A stretch of 64,000 bases of DNA from Flavobacterium acetivorans. GTDB taxonomy: Bacteria; Bacteroidota; Bacteroidia; Flavobacteriales; Flavobacteriaceae. The notes under the pieces are model-generated. The model was not told where the DNA came from. It did not search any database and worked only from the letters and a program-made list of their open reading frames with translations. The stretch spans positions 186,001-250,000 of the forward strand of contig NZ_CP087132.1 in the NCBI RefSeq assembly GCF_020911885.1, given 5' to 3'. This document shows, in pieces, positions 37,464-46,478 of the stretch. Positions within the stretch are counted from its first letter, which is position 1; each line of letters begins with the position of its first letter. The translations under genes and the position numbers were made by a program.

Positions 37464-39629
37464 ATGAAATATCTTTTCATTTTTATATTCTTCACTTCGT
37501 TACTGCATTCTCAAAAAATAGAGAAAACAGATAGCATCAGCTATTATGACAACCTGTCCAATTACAATATTAAAACAAATAAATACAAGGACGCTCTTTT
37601 TTTTATACAAAAAGCGATTAATTACTGCGAAGCTAATCATAAAACCGAAGACCAAGCCAATCAAACATTTAACTTGGGTAAAATTTATTATGATTTAGCA
37701 AAATACAATGATGCCATTGAGAGTTTTTCAGAAAGCATCACCTTATTTGAAACCCAAGCACCATCATCCAGATACGCTCAAACTTATTACTTCCTAGGCG
37801 TTTGCCATATCAAAAAAGAGAATTATACTTCGGCGGGAATTTGCTTAAACAAAGCACAATCTATTTTCAAAGAATTGAATATTAGTGACTTTAACGAATC
37901 TATTAAACTTCAAAAAGGAATAATTTATAAATCGGATGGAAAATACGATCTCGCATCTAGAATATTCAGCACCATCATTTCGAATCAAGAAATTGCATCC
38001 CAATTGGATTTAAAAGCAGAAGCTTTGTATCAAATTGGACTTATTGAAAAAACAAAAAACCGAAATAATCTGGCTTTAAATTATCTCAAAAAAGCTTACG
38101 AATTAAATGCTAAAACTAAAAATTTAGAGCAAAAATCAAATATCCTGCTTGCACTAAGCGACATTCATGAAAGATTATTAGACAGAAGTAATGCTTACTC
38201 CTATTTGAAATTACACTTAAATTTGAAAGAAAACATTTCGATAGCAAATAACGAAAAACTTGGAATAGACGATTATGAAAAGTTTAAAGAATCACAGCAA
38301 GCCAAAAAAATAGAACAAATAAAGAAACAGAAAAAGGAGAAAGAAAAAGAAAATAAATTCGCCAAGCTGATCAACATTCTGTCTATAGCTTTAATTTCAA
38401 TCTTGTCTTTATTAAGCTTATCACTTTACAAAAACAACATTATTAGAAACAAATCAAACCTATTATTAACTGAAAAAAATAATGAGTTAATTGTAGCAAA
38501 AGAAAAAGCAGAAAAAGCATCACAAGCCAGATCTGAGTTTCTTTCCACCGTTAGTCATGAACTTAGAACACCTCTAAATGCCATAAACGGAATTACCCAC
38601 CTCTTATTGGAAGAAAAACCAAAAAAATCACAATTGCATTATTTATCTTCCTTGCAATTTTCAGGAAATTACCTGACTACTTTCATCAATGACATTCTTG
38701 AAATCAATAAGATTGAATCTGACAAAGCCGAAATTGAAAACATCAATTTCAATCTTAAAAAACTGCTAAAAGACATCAAAAAGTCTTTGAAAGAAGTTGC
38801 CTTAAAAAATGAAAATCAATTTCATTTAATCATAGACGAAACCATACCCGATATTCTGATTGGAGACCCCACAAAGTTGTCGCAAATTGTCATGAACCTG
38901 ATTAACAATGCCCTAAAATTTACCCAAAACGGAAAAGTAACCATCATGGCTACACTTCTTTCTGCCCAGAATAACACAGCCTCTATAGGCTTTCAAATAA
39001 TCGATACCGGTATAGGAATTCCTCAAGATAAATTAGAAAGCGTTTTCGAAAGCTTCTCTCAAGGCTCCATTGAAATCAATCGAAAATATGGTGGAACCGG
39101 GCTAGGATTAACCATCGTAAACAAATTAATCAATCTCCTTGGCGGGCAAATAAAACTGAAAAGTATTGAAGGAAAAGGCGCTTGTTTTTCATTCGACCTA
39201 GACTTCAAAATAAACGAAATTCAATTGCTCACAGAAAAAAAGACTAAAACTTATGACGAGTCTATTTTTAAAAACAAAAAAATATTAGCCGTCGAAGACA
39301 ATAAAATAAACCAAATGATTACTAAAAAAATGGTCGAAAACAAAGGAATGCTTTGTGAGATCATTGGAAGCGGAGAGGAGGCTATTGAAATTGCCAGAAA
39401 CGAAAAATTCGATTTGATTTTGATGGATGTCCATTTGCCTGGAATAAACGGAACCGTAGCCACAAAAAAAATCAGGGAATTTGATACCACCACACCAATT
39501 ATAGCGATTACCGCTATTTCATTGAATGAAAACAGAGAAATGCTTTTGTCATTCGGGATGAATGATGTCATTACAAAACCATTTGCTCCCGCAGATTTCT
39601 ATGACACGATTGCTCAAAATCTCGACTAA
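37464..39629 (+). CDS. TPR-containing hybrid histidine kinase
   Basis: 721 residues. Signal peptide, then six or so TPR units at about 30-255 (periplasmic sensor), a charged coiled coil at 270-300, and one membrane helix at about 303-321. A second coil precedes HisKA with SHELRTPLN (His365). HATPase motifs are LVMNLINNALKFT (N box), DTGIGIPQDKL (G1) and GGTGLGLTIV (G2). A fused receiver domain has acidic E611-D612 and phospho-acceptor D655 in LILMDVHLPG. No DNA-binding domain, so it must pass phosphate to a separate partner or act through its own receiver. The 3' end overlaps the convergent nucleoside phosphorylase gene by 4 bases. Confidence 0.93.
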   Translation: MKYLFIFIFFTSLLHSQKIEKTDSISYYDNLSNYNIKTNKYKDALFFIQKAINYCEANHKTEDQANQTFNLGKIYYDLAKYNDAIESFSESITLFETQAPSSRYAQTYYFLGVCHIKKENYTSAGICLNKAQSIFKELNISDFNESIKLQKGIIYKSDGKYDLASRIFSTIISNQEIASQLDLKAEALYQIGLIEKTKNRNNLALNYLKKAYELNAKTKNLEQKSNILLALSDIHERLLDRSNAYSYLKLHLNLKENISIANNEKLGIDDYEKFKESQQAKKIEQIKKQKKEKEKENKFAKLINILSIALISILSLLSLSLYKNNIIRNKSNLLLTEKNNELIVAKEKAEKASQARSEFLSTVSHELRTPLNAINGITHLLLEEKPKKSQLHYLSSLQFSGNYLTTFINDILEINKIESDKAEIENINFNLKKLLKDIKKSLKEVALKNENQFHLIIDETIPDILIGDPTKLSQIVMNLINNALKFTQNGKVTIMATLLSAQNNTASIGFQIIDTGIGIPQDKLESVFESFSQGSIEINRKYGGTGLGLTIVNKLINLLGGQIKLKSIEGKGACFSFDLDFKINEIQLLTEKKTKTYDESIFKNKKILAVEDNKINQMITKKMVENKGMLCEIIGSGEEAIEIARNEKFDLILMDVHLPGINGTVATKKIREFDTTTPIIAITAISLNENREMLLSFGMNDVITKPFAPADFYDTIAQNLD

Positions 39630-40438
39630 TAACTCAAAATTAATTCTTTAATTAACTGCCTCACCCTAGGCTCTGCATTTTGGGCTGCCTCCAAAACCTC
39701 ATCATGCGAAATGGAGTCTATATTATCTTCATCACCAATATCTGTGATTACTGAAATACCAAAGGTTTCCAAATTCATGTGTCGCGCTACAATAACTTCG
39801 GCCACAGTTGACATCCCAACACAATCGGCTCCCAATATTCGAACCATTCTATATTCGGCCAAAGTTTCAAAACTAGGGCCTTGCAAACCAAAATAAATTC
39901 CGTCCTTGACCTCAATATTCAAACTTTTGGCCAGTTCTTTAGCCTTAGCAATCATTTTTCTTGAATAAGGTTCACTCATATTGACAAAACGAGGACCAAA
40001 TCGCTCGTCATTTTTTCCGCGTAAAGGATGTTCAGGCGAAAAATTGATATGGTCTTTGATAATTACTATTTCGCCCAACTTATAATCGGGGTTCACACCA
40101 CCGGAAGCATTAGAAACAATTAATTTTTCGACACCCAAATATTTCAATACACGAACCGGAAAAGTAACCTCCTTCATAGAATAGCCTTCATAATAATGAA
40201 AACGTCCTTGCATGGCAACCACTTTCTTGTTTCCAATTGTCCCAAAAACCAAAGCTCCTTTGTGTCCCTGAACGGTTGAAACTGGAAAATTTGGGATTTC
40301 ATCATAAGGCAAAGTAAATGCTATTTGAATATCATCTGTAAAACTACCCAATCCTGAACCCAAAATAATTCCATATTCAGGAGTGAAATTATTTCTGGCT
40401 TGAATATAACTAACGGTTTCTTGTACTTGTTCCCACAT
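39626..40438 (-). CDS. Purine nucleoside phosphorylase (class I, inosine/guanosine type)
   Basis: 270 residues. It splits purine nucleosides with phosphate in salvage. GSGLGSFTDD, QGRFHYYEG, SNASGGVNPDYKLGE, the conserved Glu in QGPSFETLAEYR, and VGMSTVAEVIVARH mark the trimeric PNP family rather than hexameric DeoD. It overlaps lpxK by 29 bases, so translation is probably coupled. Symbol usage varies (punA/xapA), so none is given. Confidence 0.95.
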   Translation of the reverse strand: MWEQVQETVSYIQARNNFTPEYGIILGSGLGSFTDDIQIAFTLPYDEIPNFPVSTVQGHKGALVFGTIGNKKVVAMQGRFHYYEGYSMKEVTFPVRVLKYLGVEKLIVSNASGGVNPDYKLGEIVIIKDHINFSPEHPLRGKNDERFGPRFVNMSEPYSRKMIAKAKELAKSLNIEVKDGIYFGLQGPSFETLAEYRMVRILGADCVGMSTVAEVIVARHMNLETFGISVITDIGDEDNIDSISHDEVLEAAQNAEPRVRQLIKELILSY

Positions 40439-41435
40439 AATTCAAAATGGTTTTGTCAAAATTTTCACTTCCAGAGAGGAAAGCACTTTGTATTGGTAAA
40501 TAAAAAAGTTGCTCGCTTGGCAATCGCCCTTTTAACCGAACATAATCTTTCTCAGTAGTAATAATAATATTGTTTTGAGCTGAATTTTTAATTTCTAAAA
40601 TATCTTTATCGGTAAAATTATGATGATCCGGAAATGACAAACACGCATCATTTGTATCTTGTAAATAGGCAAAAAACGGCTCCGGTTTTGCAATTCCCGC
40701 CACAAGTAATTTAGACGCCGATTGAATTTCATTAACATTCATCTTTCCGCTTTCCCCATAGATAAAATTATCATAGGCTATAAAAGTAAAGTACAATTCT
40801 TGGCTTGCAGCAAGTTTTAATTTGTTTTTAATGTCATTCTGTTTTTCTTGCGAAAGATTAAAAGGACATTTCGTAACAATAATTATATTGGCCCGCTGGG
40901 CTCCGCTTCTGCTCTCGCGAAGATTTCCTGTTGGCAACATCAAATCATCACAAAACAAATCACCATAAGAAGTAAGCAAAATATAAAATCCCGCCTTGAC
41001 TTTTCGATGTTGAAAAGCATCGTCGAGTAAAATCACTTCCGGCTTATCGGTTTGTGCCAATAATTGCTCTATTCCGTTTTTTCTGTTGGCATCAACCGCT
41101 ACTTTTATATTGGGAAACTTTTGAAAATATTGAAAAGGCTCGTCTCCCAAAATTTGTGCATTCGAGCTGGCATCAGCCAAAACAAATCCTTCGGATTGTC
41201 TTTTATAGCCACGACTTAAAGTTGCTGTTTTGTATTTATCTGAAAGCAATCGGATCAAATATTCTATTTGAGGTGTTTTTCCGGTGCCGCCAACACTTAG
41301 ATTCCCCACCGCAATTACAGGCAAATCAAAAGCATATGATTTTAAAATTCCCTTATCAAAAAGAAAATTACGAATACTCGTTATCAAACCATATAAAACA
41401 GCAAAAGGGAAGAGTATTTTTCTAAGTAAATTCAT
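40410..41435 (-). CDS. lpxK: Tetraacyldisaccharide 4'-kinase
   Basis: 341 residues. It phosphorylates the 4' position of lipid A disaccharide at the inner membrane. Walker A GNLSVGGTGKTP is at about residues 43-54, with an N-terminal hydrophobic segment and the family's DDAFQHR motif (DDAFQHRKV). It overlaps the nucleoside phosphorylase gene. Confidence 0.95.
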   Translation of the reverse strand: MNLLRKILFPFAVLYGLITSIRNFLFDKGILKSYAFDLPVIAVGNLSVGGTGKTPQIEYLIRLLSDKYKTATLSRGYKRQSEGFVLADASSNAQILGDEPFQYFQKFPNIKVAVDANRKNGIEQLLAQTDKPEVILLDDAFQHRKVKAGFYILLTSYGDLFCDDLMLPTGNLRESRSGAQRANIIIVTKCPFNLSQEKQNDIKNKLKLAASQELYFTFIAYDNFIYGESGKMNVNEIQSASKLLVAGIAKPEPFFAYLQDTNDACLSFPDHHNFTDKDILEIKNSAQNNIIITTEKDYVRLKGRLPSEQLFYLPIQSAFLSGSENFDKTILNYVGTSTRNR

Positions 41436-41455
41436 TATACGAAAGTAGAATAAAT

Positions 41456-41463
41456 TATCTTTG
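41456..41463 (+). promoter_or_regulatory. Promoter -7 element TATCTTTG
   Basis: Perfect TAnnTTTG match 96 bases before the Nif3-like gene. If used, the repeat hairpin at 41492-41535 lies in the mRNA leader. Confidence 0.5.
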
Positions 41464-41489
41464 AAAATAAATTTTATCTCTTTTGTTTG

Positions 41490-41556
41490 ATGTTTAAAGT
41501 TTAAAGTTCTTCACGACAAACCTTAAACTTTGAACTAAGAAAACCTTAAACTAAAG
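41490..41556. repeat. Low-complexity repeat with imperfect inverted repeat
   Basis: GTTTAAAGTTTAAAG (41492-41506) pairs with 41521-41535 at 13 of 15 positions around a 14-base loop. Same word family as the elements at 15596 and 36378. It ends 3 bases before the Nif3-like start codon. Confidence 0.55.
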
Positions 41557-41559
41557 AAA

Positions 41560-42654
41560 ATGAAAATAAAAGAAATTCTTTCTGTATTAGAAGAAATGGC
41601 GCCACTCGCCTATGCCGAAGATTTTGACAATGTAGGTTTATTGGTAGGAGACCAAAACGCTGAAGCAACTGGCGTTTTAGTTTGTCATGATGCTATTGAA
41701 AACGTAATTGACGAAGCTGTGGCTAAAAAATGCAATTTGGTTGTTTGTTTCCACCCTATTTTATTTTCAGGTTTAAAGAAAATTACAGGGAAAAATTACG
41801 TGGAGCGCGCCATAATAAAAGCCATCAAGAACGATATCGCCATTTACGCCGTACATACCGCCTTAGACAATCATCAGGACGGAGTCAATAAAATATTTTG
41901 TGATGCGTTGGGATTGACCAATACCAAAATCCTAATCCCAAAACAAAATTTTATACGAAAACTCATTACTTATACAATTTCCGAAAATGCCGAAAAAGTG
42001 CGAAATGCATTGTTTGATGCCGGAGCGGGAAATATAGGCAATTATGAAGACTGCAGTTTCAATTCTAAAGGCATAGGAACCTACATGGGCAATCAACACA
42101 GCAATCCTCAATTAGGGGAACGCTTTGAATTTGTAGAAACTGAAGAAATAAAAATCGAAGTCACTTTCGAAAAACATCTGGAAACTAAAATCCTCAAAGC
42201 GCTTTTCAGCCATCATGCTTATGAAGAAGTAGCTTATGAAATTTATGATTTGCAAAACCAACATCAAAATATAGGTTTGGGGATGATTGGCGAATTTGAA
42301 ACTCCCTTGAATGAAACAGATTTTCTGGCACTCGTTAAAAACAAAATGCAGGCCGACGGGATTCGCCATTCCGCTTTTATAGGGAAACCCATAAAAAAAG
42401 TGGCTGTTCTTGGCGGATCGGGAAGTTATGCCATAAAAAATGCGATTAGGGCTGGAGCCGATGCTTTTTTGACCGCTGATTTAAAGTACCATCAGTTTTA
42501 TGAAGCCGAAAACCAGTTACTTTTAGCCGATATTGGACATTTTGAAAGCGAACGCTATACAAAAAATTATATTGTTGATTATCTTCGGAAAAAAATCCTT
42601 AATTTTGCAATCATTTTATCTGAAGAAAATACAAATCCAGTTAAGTACTTATAG
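41560..42654 (+). CDS. Nif3-like dinuclear-metal-centre protein
   Basis: 364 residues. NIF3/DUF34 family: APLAYAEDFDNVGLLVGD, CFHPILFSGLKKI with metal-ligand His, AVHTALDNHQDGVN, and a C-terminal half carrying LGGSGSYAIKNAIRAGADAFLTADLKYH and ADIGHFESE. The central insert (~120-240) matches a PII-like domain seen in longer members. Function is uncertain; GTP cyclohydrolase I-related activity has been suggested for some. Three bases separate it from the next gene. Confidence 0.9.
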   Translation: MKIKEILSVLEEMAPLAYAEDFDNVGLLVGDQNAEATGVLVCHDAIENVIDEAVAKKCNLVVCFHPILFSGLKKITGKNYVERAIIKAIKNDIAIYAVHTALDNHQDGVNKIFCDALGLTNTKILIPKQNFIRKLITYTISENAEKVRNALFDAGAGNIGNYEDCSFNSKGIGTYMGNQHSNPQLGERFEFVETEEIKIEVTFEKHLETKILKALFSHHAYEEVAYEIYDLQNQHQNIGLGMIGEFETPLNETDFLALVKNKMQADGIRHSAFIGKPIKKVAVLGGSGSYAIKNAIRAGADAFLTADLKYHQFYEAENQLLLADIGHFESERYTKNYIVDYLRKKILNFAIILSEENTNPVKYL

Positions 42655-42657
42655 AAT

Positions 42658-43437
42658 ATGGCGAATACGAAAGAATTAAGTGTTGAGGACAAGTTAAGAG
42701 CAATTTACGATTTACAATTGATTGACTCTAGAATTGACGAAATTAGAAATGTAAGAGGTGAACTTCCTCTTGAAGTGGAAGATCTTGAAGATGAAGTTGC
42801 TGGTCTAAGCACCCGTTCTGAAAAATTGAAAAGTGAACTTGAAGTAATCGAGGATCTTATCAAAGCAAAAAAGAATGCAATTGATGAGCACAAAGAGGCT
42901 ATCAAAAAATACACAAAACAACAGGAAACGGTTCGTAACAATAGAGAATTCAACTCTTTGACTAAAGAAGTTGAGTTTCAAGAGCTTGAAATTCAATTAG
43001 CTGAAAAGCAAATGAAAGAAATGAAAGCTTCTATTGAACACAAGAAAGAGATTATCGCTCAATCAAAAGAAAGATTAGAAATTAAATCTAATCACTTAAA
43101 ACATAAAAAGCTAGAATTAGACGCTATCATGTCTGAAACTGCCAAAGAAGAAGAATTCTTAACAGAAAAATCTGCTGAATTTCAAGCACAGATTGAAGAA
43201 AGATTATTAGCTGCTTACACCAGAATTCGTTCAAGTGTTCGTAATGGTTTAGCTGTTGTATCTATTGAAAGAGGTGCTTCTGCAGGGTCATTCTTCACGA
43301 TTCCACCTCAAACACAAGTAGAAATTGCTTCTAGAAAGAAAATCATTATTGACGAGCATTCAGGAAGGATATTAGTTGACAGCGTACTTGCCGATGAAGA
43401 AAGAGAAAAAATGGAAAATTTATTTTCTAAATTTTAA
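42658..43437 (+). CDS. Coiled-coil protein of the C4 zinc-ribbon family lacking its cysteines
   Basis: 259 residues. A long coiled coil at about 25-175 is followed by a zf-RING_7-like tail with IERGASAGSFFTIPPQ and IDEHSGRIL. In the family these segments carry the four zinc-binding cysteines; this protein has no cysteine at all. Zinc binding is therefore unlikely. It is translated just after the Nif3-like gene (3-base gap), a conserved pairing. Role unknown, perhaps nucleic-acid related. Confidence 0.88.
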   Translation: MANTKELSVEDKLRAIYDLQLIDSRIDEIRNVRGELPLEVEDLEDEVAGLSTRSEKLKSELEVIEDLIKAKKNAIDEHKEAIKKYTKQQETVRNNREFNSLTKEVEFQELEIQLAEKQMKEMKASIEHKKEIIAQSKERLEIKSNHLKHKKLELDAIMSETAKEEEFLTEKSAEFQAQIEERLLAAYTRIRSSVRNGLAVVSIERGASAGSFFTIPPQTQVEIASRKKIIIDEHSGRILVDSVLADEEREKMENLFSKF

Positions 43438-43445
43438 TTATATTT

Positions 43446-43475
43446 AAGTCCCGATTCACATCGGGACTTTTTTTT
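43446..43475 (+). terminator. Rho-independent terminator ending at the next start codon
   Basis: AAGTCCCGA / TCGGGACTT stem with a 6-base loop and an eight-base T run. The T run ends one base before the ATG at 43476, so the terminator occupies the ribosome-binding region of the next gene. Confidence 0.8.
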
Positions 43476-44318
43476 ATGAAAAAATCAATCTATTTCGTTT
43501 TCACCAAGTCCGTCGGACTTTACATTAACCTCCTGAGTTTTGTATCTCCAGCCAAGGCAACCCAACTTGCCTATTCCCTTTTTAGCAATCCTAGAAAAGG
43601 AAAACTATCCAAAATCAATCTGCCAAAAGTATTAGAGGAAGCCGAAAAAGAAACCTTCCGACACAAGGAGCATTCTTTTCAGACCTACACTTGGAAAGGA
43701 AATGAAAAAACCATTTTATTAGTTCATGGCTGGGAGAGCAATGCCTCTCGTTGGGAAAATATCCTGCCTTATCTTCAAAAATCCGGCAGCACCATTATTG
43801 CCATAGACGGCCCAGCTCACGGCCTCTCAAGCGGTACTGAATTCAATATTCCGCAGTATGCAGAATTCATAGATATTGTAGTGCAAAAGTTCAAACCACA
43901 ATCCCTCATTGGGCATTCTCTGGGAGGAAAAACTTGCTTGTACTACCAATCCGTTTATCAAAACAACAGTCTAGAAAAAATGGTCGTTTTAGGATCCCCA
44001 AGCGATTTCAAAATCATACTCAACAATTACATCTCCTTATTGAGCCTGAACACTAAAATATCCAAAGGCTTGGAAAGACATTATTTAGAACATTTCCGAC
44101 TTCAACTGGACTATTTCTCCGGACAACTATTTGCCTCCAAAATAAAAATCAAAGGATTTATTGCCCACGATATGGATGACGAGGTTGTATTATTTGAGGA
44201 AGGAAAAAAAATAGCCTGCACTTGGGAAGGCGCAATTTTCATAGAAACCAAAGGCTTGGGACACAGCATGCATGATGACGAATTATACAAAAGAGTTTCC
44301 GAATTTTTGTTTGAGTAA
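43476..44318 (+). CDS. Alpha/beta hydrolase
   Basis: 280 residues. Fold markers are [13 protein letters not shown] (oxyanion HG), [14 protein letters not shown], the nucleophile elbow GHSLGG, an acidic residue in AHDMDDEV, and the C-terminal GLGHSMH. Substrate unknown. The N-terminal ~40 residues ([20 protein letters not shown]) are hydrophobic and may tether it to the membrane. The start codon directly follows a terminator, so the real start or promoter is not clear; the next in-frame ATG is much further in. Confidence 0.85.
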   Translation: MKKSIYFVFTKSVGLYINLLSFVSPAKATQLAYSLFSNPRKGKLSKINLPKVLEEAEKETFRHKEHSFQTYTWKGNEKTILLVHGWESNASRWENILPYLQKSGSTIIAIDGPAHGLSSGTEFNIPQYAEFIDIVVQKFKPQSLIGHSLGGKTCLYYQSVYQNNSLEKMVVLGSPSDFKIILNNYISLLSLNTKISKGLERHYLEHFRLQLDYFSGQLFASKIKIKGFIAHDMDDEVVLFEEGKKIACTWEGAIFIETKGLGHSMHDDELYKRVSEFLFE

Positions 44319-44391
44319 TTTCATCGAATTCAAATCTTGAAACCGCAAGATTGACTTTAAAAAAAGGCTTCAGACCTCTGTGCAAACATTT

Positions 44392-44458
44392 ATCTAATTA
44401 TCCCGTTTTCCAATTATCTTATTTTCCAATTATCTCATTTTCTAATTCTCAAATTGCT
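44392..44458. repeat. Low-complexity intergenic repeat (AATTATCTTATTTTCC type)
   Basis: Four imperfect tandem copies of a CCAATTATCTTATTTT-like word, reverse-complement-related to the TTAGATAATTAGA words at 13934 and 49322. It abuts the rluF promoter. Confidence 0.5.
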
Positions 44459-44466
44459 TACTTTTG
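44459..44466 (+). promoter_or_regulatory. Promoter -7 element TACTTTTG, possible leaderless rluF
   Basis: A perfect TAnnTTTG match ends 4 bases before the ATG at 44471. With a usual start site 5-7 bases after the box, the mRNA would begin at or inside the start codon. Confidence 0.55.
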
Positions 44467-44470
44467 CAGT

Positions 44471-45283
44471 ATGGAAGAAAATCTAAAACGTCTCAATAAA
44501 TTCATAGGAGAAACGGGCTATTGTTCCCGTCGTGAAGCCGATAAACTAATCGAAGAAGGACGCGTAACCATTAACGGAATTGTTCCGGAAATGGGGACCA
44601 AAGTAAGCCCTGATGATGAAGTGCGTATTGACGGTAAATTGATTCGAGAAAAGACAGAAAAACCGGTTTATCTTGCTTTCAACAAACCTGTAGGAATTGA
44701 ATGCACCACCAATCTTGAAGTTCGCAACAATATTGTAGATTACATCAATTATCCCAAACGTATTTTTCCTATTGGTCGTTTAGACAAAGCCAGTGAAGGA
44801 TTGATTTTCATGACTAATGACGGCGATATTGTCAACAAAATATTGCGAGCCAGAAACAATCACGAAAAGGAATACACTGTTACAGTAAACAGACCCATTA
44901 CAGATCGTTTTATTGAACGAATGGGGAATGGAGTTCCTATTCTGGACACGGTGACTAAAAAATGTAAAGTAGAACAAATCAGCAAATACATTTTCAAAAT
45001 CATATTGACGCAAGGACTAAATCGTCAGATTCGTAGAATGACCGAATATTTAGGTTATGAGGTAACAGCCTTAAAACGCATTCGAATTATCAACATTTCA
45101 CTCGATATTCCCGTAGGACGCTACCGAGATTTGACCGATGCCGAAATCAAAGAACTAAACGAACTAATTGAACCTTCGAGCAAAACCGAAGAAGCGAGTT
45201 TACCCAAACCGGAAGCCTCGAAAAAAAGAACGGAATTCATCAAAAGAGATGATCCTAAATTTAAGAAAAGAGGAGATTATTAA
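44471..45283 (+). CDS. rluF: 23S rRNA pseudouridine synthase RluF-like
   Basis: 270 residues from the ATG at 44471; an in-frame upstream ATG at 44351 would read through the intergenic repeat and is rejected. An S4 RNA-binding domain at about 3-60 ([20 protein letters not shown]) precedes a TruA/RluB-type domain with the catalytic-Asp motif [17 protein letters not shown] and [17 protein letters not shown]. RluF modifies U2604 of 23S rRNA in E. coli. A basic ~35-residue tail follows, common in Bacteroidota. The exact target is inferred. Confidence 0.9.
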   Translation: MEENLKRLNKFIGETGYCSRREADKLIEEGRVTINGIVPEMGTKVSPDDEVRIDGKLIREKTEKPVYLAFNKPVGIECTTNLEVRNNIVDYINYPKRIFPIGRLDKASEGLIFMTNDGDIVNKILRARNNHEKEYTVTVNRPITDRFIERMGNGVPILDTVTKKCKVEQISKYIFKIILTQGLNRQIRRMTEYLGYEVTALKRIRIINISLDIPVGRYRDLTDAEIKELNELIEPSSKTEEASLPKPEASKKRTEFIKRDDPKFKKRGDY

Positions 45284-45290
45284 ACACAAA

Positions 45291-45324
45291 AAAAGCGTTT
45301 CAAAAACTTGAAACGCTTTTTTTA
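45291..45324. terminator. Bidirectional terminator
   Basis: A perfect 13-bp stem AAAAGCGTTTCAA / TTGAAACGCTTTT with A and T runs on both sides separates rluF and the convergent corA. Confidence 0.85.
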
Positions 45325-45326
45325 CT

Positions 45327-46253
45327 TTAAAACCATCTTTTTCTTTTGAATAAAAACACGCCCAAGGCGGACAGAACAACAGAGAAGAACAGCACGATCC
45401 ATAAGCCAAATGGATTAGTCTGCAAAGTATTCGGGACGTTCATTCCGTAGAAACTGGCAATTACGGTAGGAATCATCAAAATGATCGAGATAGAAGTCAT
45501 TTGCTTCATAATATTATTCATATTATTCGAAATAACCGACGCATAAGCATCCATTGTTCCAGTCAAGATATCACTGTAAATATTAGTCGTTTCTTGGGCT
45601 TGACGCAATTCAATCTCTACATCTTCCAACAAATCAAAGTCGAAATTGACTCTTTGCGACTTAATATTCTTAATTCGGTGCAAAAGAATATCATTTCCTT
45701 TCAAGGAAGTCATAAAGAACACCAAACATTTCTCTATTTGAAGCAAAGCCTGTAGCTCTTCATTTTTGATAGATTTCTCCAAATTATCTTCGGCCAGTTT
45801 AATTTTTTGATTGACTTGTTTTAAGTATTTCAAATACCAAACGCTGGAAGACAACAGCAGCCTGAGCACCAAATCAAAATTATCCTTGATATCGATTCCT
45901 TTTTTCTGAGTGTAAGTCACAAAGTCTGTCAACATTTCTGTTTTATGAAAACTCAGGCTAACACAAACTTCGCCTTTGAAAACAATCCCAACGGGAATCG
46001 TATGAAAAGGAAGTTTTACATCGTTACTTTTCACAGGAATACGCATAATGATTAAGCACCAGCCGTTTTCTATCTCAATACGGGGTCTTTCATCAATATC
46101 TTCAATGTCGTTATAAAATGCTTCGGGAATTTGAAGCTCTTCGAGTAAATATTTTTTTTCGGCTTCTGTTGGACATTCTATATTTATCCAGCAATTAGGA
46201 AACCATTCTTGCACTGCAATTAATCCGTTATTGTTTTTGTAAAAAGCTTTCAT
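45327..46253 (-). CDS. corA: CorA-family Mg2+/Co2+ transporter
   Basis: 308 residues. A large cytoplasmic funnel domain, then two C-terminal membrane helices with the signature YGMNVP at the pore mouth (SFYGMNVPNT). Short basic C-terminus (FKRKRWF). It forms a pentamer in the inner membrane. A perfect TACTTTTG box on the minus strand (46371-46378) lies about 118 bases upstream. Confidence 0.94.
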   Translation of the reverse strand: MKAFYKNNNGLIAVQEWFPNCWINIECPTEAEKKYLLEELQIPEAFYNDIEDIDERPRIEIENGWCLIIMRIPVKSNDVKLPFHTIPVGIVFKGEVCVSLSFHKTEMLTDFVTYTQKKGIDIKDNFDLVLRLLLSSSVWYLKYLKQVNQKIKLAEDNLEKSIKNEELQALLQIEKCLVFFMTSLKGNDILLHRIKNIKSQRVNFDFDLLEDVEIELRQAQETTNIYSDILTGTMDAYASVISNNMNNIMKQMTSISIILMIPTVIASFYGMNVPNTLQTNPFGLWIVLFFSVVLSALGVFLFKRKRWF

Positions 46254-46370
46254 TTCAAAAATTCCATAGGTTTTAGGTATAGCATTCTGAAATTACTCCG
46301 ATTGCTATAACAAGTTCAACATTTCCGAATAATAATCGTCCATTTTAAGATTCTCTTTTTTTTAGTGCTG

Positions 46371-46378
46371 CAAAAGTA
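46371..46378 (-). promoter_or_regulatory. Possible promoter -7 element of corA
   Basis: Minus-strand TACTTTTG, giving a leader of about 110 bases. Nothing resembling a known Mg2+ sensor RNA was recognised in the leader. Confidence 0.4.
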
Positions 46379-46478
46379 TTCTTTATTTCTTATTCTATAC
46401 CTATTTGGAAAATTTTTAAGGAATTTTAAATCTGAAATCATCGAAAAACTATTTTTATTTGAACACAAACCAACAAGC

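Noticed and set aside
44351..44470. Upstream ATG for rluF
   Set aside because: It would read through the low-complexity repeat and promoter, giving 40 residues unlike the family.
46254..46370. Mg2+ riboswitch in the corA leader
   Set aside because: No conserved structure of a known Mg2+ sensor could be recognised.
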